Origin: JAIBJN01 sp963838795
GTDB lineage: Bacteria; Actinomycetota; Thermoleophilia; Gaiellales; Gaiellaceae
Direction of reading: 5' to 3'
DNA length: 64,000 bases
Assembly (NCBI GenBank): GCA_963838795.1
Contig: CAWISL010000011.1
Coordinates: 1-64,000, forward strand
A model generated the notes under the pieces. The model made no database searches, was not told the origin of the DNA, and saw only the letters and a program-made list of their open reading frames with translations. A program made the translations under genes and the position numbers. This document shows, one piece after another, positions 60,378-64,000 of the stretch (the stretch's first letter is position 1; every line of letters begins with the position of its first letter).

Positions 60378-60920
60378 ATGAAGCGCATCGGTAGGACGCT
60401 CCGCGGCCGGGGCGGCTACACGCTCATCGAGCTCCTCGCCGTTCTCACCATCTTCCTGATCGTCGTCTCGTCGCTGACGACGCTCTTCGTGTCCGGCGCC
60501 AAGGCCGAGCTCGACGCGAACCGGCGCTTCCAGGCACAGCTGAGCGCCCGGGTCGCCTTCGACCAGATGCGACGCGAGATCCACTGCGCAAGCTCGTTGA
60601 CATTCACGAGCGCGGCGTCGGTCACGATCACCCTGCCTCCGGGCTGTCCCAGCGCAGCGGGAACGCAGACGACCGTCATCTACGACACCGCCTCGGCGGG
60701 GACGAACCGTTACAAGCTACGCCGCAAGAAGGGGAGCGCGGCCGCCGTCCCGATCGCGGACTACATCACGTCCGGGAGCATCTTCGCCTACACGGCGCCC
60801 TCGACCACGGCGCTCGGACGGCTCACCGTGGACATGCCGGTGAACGTCTACCCGAACGAGGCATGGAAGAAGTGGCGCCTCGTTGCCGACATTGTCCTCA
60901 GAAACACCACGCGCGCCTAG
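60378..60920 (+). CDS. type IV prepilin-like protein
   Basis: This 180-residue pseudopilin has a short basic leader, the prepilin peptidase site RGGYTLIELLAVLTIF (cleavage after the last G, with the usual glutamate at mature position 5), the hydrophobic N-terminal helix and a C-terminal beta domain with cysteines in EIHCASSLT and PPGCPSAAG. It is a minor pilin of the PilW/PulJ kind. It starts 3 bp after the PASTA gene. No prepilin peptidase gene is in the window. Confidence 0.9.
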   Translation: MKRIGRTLRGRGGYTLIELLAVLTIFLIVVSSLTTLFVSGAKAELDANRRFQAQLSARVAFDQMRREIHCASSLTFTSAASVTITLPPGCPSAAGTQTTVIYDTASAGTNRYKLRRKKGSAAAVPIADYITSGSIFAYTAPSTTALGRLTVDMPVNVYPNEAWKKWRLVADIVLRNTTRA

Positions 60921-60925
60921 TTCCC

Positions 60926-62860
60926 ATGCGGCTACTCCGACGTCATCTCAGAGCCCAGCAGGGCATTACGCTGATCATGTCGATCGGCATCCTCGGCGTG
61001 CTCTCGCTGACCGGCGCGACGCTCATCTACTACTCGACCTCGAACGCCAAGAGCGCCAGCGCGTCCAAAGGCCGTGAGACGGCTTACACCCTGGCCGAGG
61101 CCGGGGTCGCGCAGGCGCTCTCCGTCCTCAACAGCTCCCTCAGCCCCCTCACGGGCTCGCTCCTCAGCTCGACGACGCTTCAGCTCGAGGGCGGCAGCGT
61201 CACCTATTCGGGGACGCTTTCGGGCGAGACGTGGACGATCACGTCCACCGGCACGGTGAAGAACCCGGCCGGGGCCACCGCCATCACGCGGACACTGACT
61301 CGCAGCGCGCAGGTCTACGGCCTGAACAGCGGCGCGAACGTCGCCGCGTGGAACCGCTGGTACGCGGACTCGACGTCGAGCTGCCTGACCATCCAGGACG
61401 TGAACATCACGATGCCGATCGCGACGCGGGGCGACCTCTGCCTGGTCGGCGGCGCCACGATCACGGGGGCGAACACGACCGTCGAGGTCGGCGACGACGT
61501 GACCATGACCGCGCCGGGAACCTCGGCGTTGCACAATCCGAGCGCGGCGACCGGGTGGACGACCTCGACGAACGTCTACACCAGCAACAACGTGCGCGCC
61601 ACCGCCACCCTGGCCGCAAGCGCGCAGAGCCCGAACCTCGACGTCACGGGCTTCGGCGTCAACCTGCCGACGGGCTCCACGGTCGTCGGCATCGAGGCCA
61701 CCATCGAGCGGATGGCGAGCAACTCGAACTCGATCGAGGACTACGACGTCTTCCTCTTGAAGGCGGGCGCCCCTTCGGGCAGCGACAAGGCATCGACGAC
61801 CGACTGGGTGACCTCCGACTCGACCCGCACCTACGGCGGCGGCACCGACCTCTGGGGCACCACTTGGACGGAGGCGCAGGTCGAGGCCTCGAACTTCGGG
61901 CTTCGCCTCAAGGCGCTGAACCTGACCACGTCCTCGCGCACCGCCTCGGTCGACCACGTCACCATCAGGGTGTACTACAACCCGCCGCCGACGACGACGA
62001 TCGGCACCGCCGGGACGCCGCTCGCCAGCGCGCAGGTGGCCGGCTCGTGCCAGTACTTCACGCAGGCCGCGCATTCACCGTGCTCCTCCGTGGACAAGGT
62101 CTGGGCCAACGCGATCGGGACGGCGCCGCAGAACCTGTCGAAGCCGGCGGTCGACCTCGCCTACTGGTACGACAACGCCAAGCCCGGGCCTAACCACAAC
62201 TGCACCACAGGTAGCTTCCCCGGCGGGTTCGACACCAACTCCGTCCTCGACAACAGCGTGCCGGGCTCCGCCGAGGTCACGCCCAACAACTCCAGCTACA
62301 CGTGCCAGGTGCACGACGCGCTCGGGAACCTCGTCGGCGAGCTTTCCTGGAACCACGTCACCGACGTGCTCAAGATCAAGGGCACGATCTACATCGACGG
62401 CGACTTCCGCTTCGACGACGACGGCGCCATCGCCCACTACCAGGGCCGCGGCATCATCTACGCCACGGACGACCTCGAGTTCGACGAGCTCGTGTGCGCC
62501 GGCGGCTCGGGGAGCTCCTCCTGCGTCACCACCGGCATGCAGAACTGGGATCCGACCCAGAACATGATGATCGTGCTCGCCGGCGGCGACGCCGAGTACG
62601 ACCAGGGCAGCACCCAGGCGCAGGCGGTTCCCTCCGGGTTCCAGGGGCTCATCTACGCGAACGGGGACTGCACGGTCCACGAGAACTTCCACACGAGCGG
62701 CCCCATCGTCTGCAACCGGATCATCCTCCCCTCCGCGTCGAACGGCTGGCCGACGTACTACGACTGGCCGCCGCTCGGCTCCCTCGTCGAGGGGCAGATG
62801 TACTCCGATCCCGACACGGCCGGCGACTTCGTCGTCGTGGCCGGGCTGCAGTCCGGCTAG
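60926..62860 (+). CDS. PilX-like pilus assembly protein
   Basis: The 644-residue protein has a prepilin-like N-terminus (RAQQGITLIMSIGILGVLSL) without the mature E5, as in PilX/PilK-type minor pilins. A large extracellular domain then follows with segments GWTTSTNVYTSNNVRATAT (a DUF-type beta sandwich) and DVLKIKGTIYIDGDFRFDDD, the latter like pilus tip or passenger beta-helix repeats. It lies 6 bp after the prepilin gene. It probably primes pilus assembly or sits at the tip. Confidence 0.86.
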   Translation: MRLLRRHLRAQQGITLIMSIGILGVLSLTGATLIYYSTSNAKSASASKGRETAYTLAEAGVAQALSVLNSSLSPLTGSLLSSTTLQLEGGSVTYSGTLSGETWTITSTGTVKNPAGATAITRTLTRSAQVYGLNSGANVAAWNRWYADSTSSCLTIQDVNITMPIATRGDLCLVGGATITGANTTVEVGDDVTMTAPGTSALHNPSAATGWTTSTNVYTSNNVRATATLAASAQSPNLDVTGFGVNLPTGSTVVGIEATIERMASNSNSIEDYDVFLLKAGAPSGSDKASTTDWVTSDSTRTYGGGTDLWGTTWTEAQVEASNFGLRLKALNLTTSSRTASVDHVTIRVYYNPPPTTTIGTAGTPLASAQVAGSCQYFTQAAHSPCSSVDKVWANAIGTAPQNLSKPAVDLAYWYDNAKPGPNHNCTTGSFPGGFDTNSVLDNSVPGSAEVTPNNSSYTCQVHDALGNLVGELSWNHVTDVLKIKGTIYIDGDFRFDDDGAIAHYQGRGIIYATDDLEFDELVCAGGSGSSSCVTTGMQNWDPTQNMMIVLAGGDAEYDQGSTQAQAVPSGFQGLIYANGDCTVHENFHTSGPIVCNRIILPSASNGWPTYYDWPPLGSLVEGQMYSDPDTAGDFVVVAGLQSG

Positions 62861-62865
62861 ACGCC

Positions 62866-64000
62866 ATGCGCACCCGGCGTGGCGTCGCGCTCCTCAGCCT
62901 GGGACTGGTGCTCGTGGCGATGCTCGCGACACCGGCAGGGGGACATGTCGGCACCAGCGTGAACCACCTCTGGGCCAAGCACATGAAGCCTCTGGCCGTG
63001 AAGCTCTTCTACACGAAGAGCCAGTCGGACGCGCGCTACTACAAGAAGGCCGACTCGGACGCCCGCTACTACACGACCTCGGCGGCCGACGCGCTCTTCG
63101 CGCTCAAGGGCGAGACGGGCGAGAGCGGCCTCCGAGCCTACTGCTCGCGCGCCACCGCAAGCCCACGCTCCTTCCCGGCCGAGGCCTGCGGCGCGCCGCT
63201 GGTCGTCACGCTCGACTCGACCGGCGTCGTGGGCGACCACACGTCGGTGGCGATCGGCGTGGACGGGCTCCCCGTGCTTAGCTACCGGGACTCGACGACC
63301 GGCGACCTCAACGCCGACCTGAAGATCCTCCACTGCGGCAACGAGGCCTGCACGGCCGGGAACCAGGCCACCACGGTCGACAGCGCCGGAGGCGTCGGCA
63401 CGGATACGTCGCTGGCGATCGGCGCGGACGGCCTGCCGGTCGTGAGCTACAAGGACGCCACGAACTTCGACCTGAAGATCCTTCACTGCGGCACCATCGC
63501 GTGCACGTCGGGAAACCAGGCGACGTCCGTCGACACCGGCCCCGCGAACGTCGGCTCCGACACGTCGCTGGCAATCGGGGCCGACAGCCTGCCGGTCGTC
63601 AGCTACGCCGACGTCACGAACGGCGACCTCAAGGTCCTCCATTGCGGCAACGCTGCCTGCACCTCCGGGAACTCGATCAACGTGGCCGACCCCGGCCCCG
63701 TGGGGGCGGACACCGACAGCTCGATCGCCGTGGGCGACGACGACCTCCCGGTGATCAGCTACTTCGACCTCGACGATGGCAACCTCACGATCCTCCACTG
63801 CGCGAACGCCGCCTGCAGCTCCGGGAGCGCGACCACCGTCGACAGCGAAGGCTGGGTGGGCGACTTCAGCTCCCTGGCGATCGGGACCGACGGGCTCCCG
63901 GTGGTCAGCTATCGCGACGGGACGAACGGCGACCTGAAGGTCCTCCACTGCGGCGATGCCTCCTGTGTCGCGGGCAACGTCACCACGCCCGTCGACACGT
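62866..64000 (+). CDS. repeat-rich secreted adhesin-like protein (partial)
   Basis: The frame is open to the right edge, giving 378 residues so far. It has a signal peptide (LLSLGLVLVAMLATPAGG), a stretch reminiscent of phage tail-fibre trimer motifs (SQSDARYYKKADSDARYY), and then at least five tandem repeats of about 50 residues of the type DTSLAIGADGLPVVSY with a paired-cysteine ILHCGNAACTSGN end. Each repeat looks like one propeller blade or beta arch locked by a disulphide. As last gene of the pilus cluster it may be a tip adhesin. The C-terminus is missing. Confidence 0.78.
   Translation, partial: MRTRRGVALLSLGLVLVAMLATPAGGHVGTSVNHLWAKHMKPLAVKLFYTKSQSDARYYKKADSDARYYTTSAADALFALKGETGESGLRAYCSRATASPRSFPAEACGAPLVVTLDSTGVVGDHTSVAIGVDGLPVLSYRDSTTGDLNADLKILHCGNEACTAGNQATTVDSAGGVGTDTSLAIGADGLPVVSYKDATNFDLKILHCGTIACTSGNQATSVDTGPANVGSDTSLAIGADSLPVVSYADVTNGDLKVLHCGNAACTSGNSINVADPGPVGADTDSSIAVGDDDLPVISYFDLDDGNLTILHCANAACSSGSATTVDSEGWVGDFSSLAIGTDGLPVVSYRDGTNGDLKVLHCGDASCVAGNVTTPVDT
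63204..64000 (+). repeat. tandem coding repeats of about 150 bp
   Basis: At least five imperfect units of about 147-153 bp encode the 50-residue cysteine-paired repeats and run to the window edge. Units differ at synonymous and some coding positions, so the array is not very recent. Confidence 0.75.

Overview
This is a 64 kb stretch of very GC-rich (roughly 68-72 %), tightly packed bacterial chromosome. The protein content is actinobacterial in flavour: many GTG and TTG starts, a short SigA/RpoD-type sigma factor, ThyX, FolE2/MptA, ECF sigma with an RskA-type anti-sigma, and -10 hexamers 6-8 nt before start codons as in leaderless transcripts. I see no mycolate or Streptomyces-type markers. 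A deep-branching group such as Thermoleophilia (Gaiellales/Solirubrobacterales) fits best, but that placement is inference.

Layout. 1-10.4 kb is an aromatic catabolism locus. A tightly overlapping minus-strand operon (7584 to 100) encodes an extradiol dioxygenase, an HpaB-type phenol hydroxylase, an acetoacetate-decarboxylase-like protein, an SDR, an aldehyde dehydrogenase, a P450, a flavin reductase and a small protein. Opposite are a carboxymuconolactone-decarboxylase-like protein and an FAH hydrolase, then a GntR/FCD regulator with a second FAH protein; matching palindromic operators sit at both promoters. 10.4-14.6 kb holds two MFS exporters (one frameshifted), an HxlR regulator fused to an SCP2-like domain and a VOC protein. 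14.6-20 kb holds a methyltransferase, a MarC-like membrane protein, an alpha/alpha-toroid-like protein, a papain-like protease and a two-subunit CoA-transferase. 20-25.8 kb carries a multi-PAS/GAF histidine kinase divergent from SixA, then csp, infA and a hemolysin III homologue. 25.8-39 kb carries an MFS protein, lipoproteins, three different secreted metallopeptidases (M14, M36, MXAN_6640-like) and a polar amino-acid ABC transporter. 39-53.3 kb is largely housekeeping: thyX, ECF sigma/anti-sigma, SOD, plsY, folE2, HD-GYP, mutM, asparaginase, rpoD, a glycosyltransferase and a cation efflux protein. 53.3-56.1 kb is a small accessory patch whose right edge is tRNA-Tyr and whose left edge is a copy of the tRNA 3' end. 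56.3-64 kb is a type IV pilus locus (pilT, a transglycosylase-M23-M23 protein, a PASTA protein, a prepilin, a PilX-like protein and a repeat adhesin cut by the window end).

Most unusual points. (1) infA appears to start with AUC and mutM with AUU, each behind a strong Shine-Dalgarno sequence. (2) A palindromic intergenic repeat occurs three times; the two full copies share a core with compensatory base changes in a hairpin, and two copies end exactly in the stop codons of convergent genes. (3) Convergent genes repeatedly share a CTAG/CTAA or larger palindrome as overlapping stop codons. (4) Several genes carry single-base frameshifts in G/C runs, which may be real decay or sequence errors.
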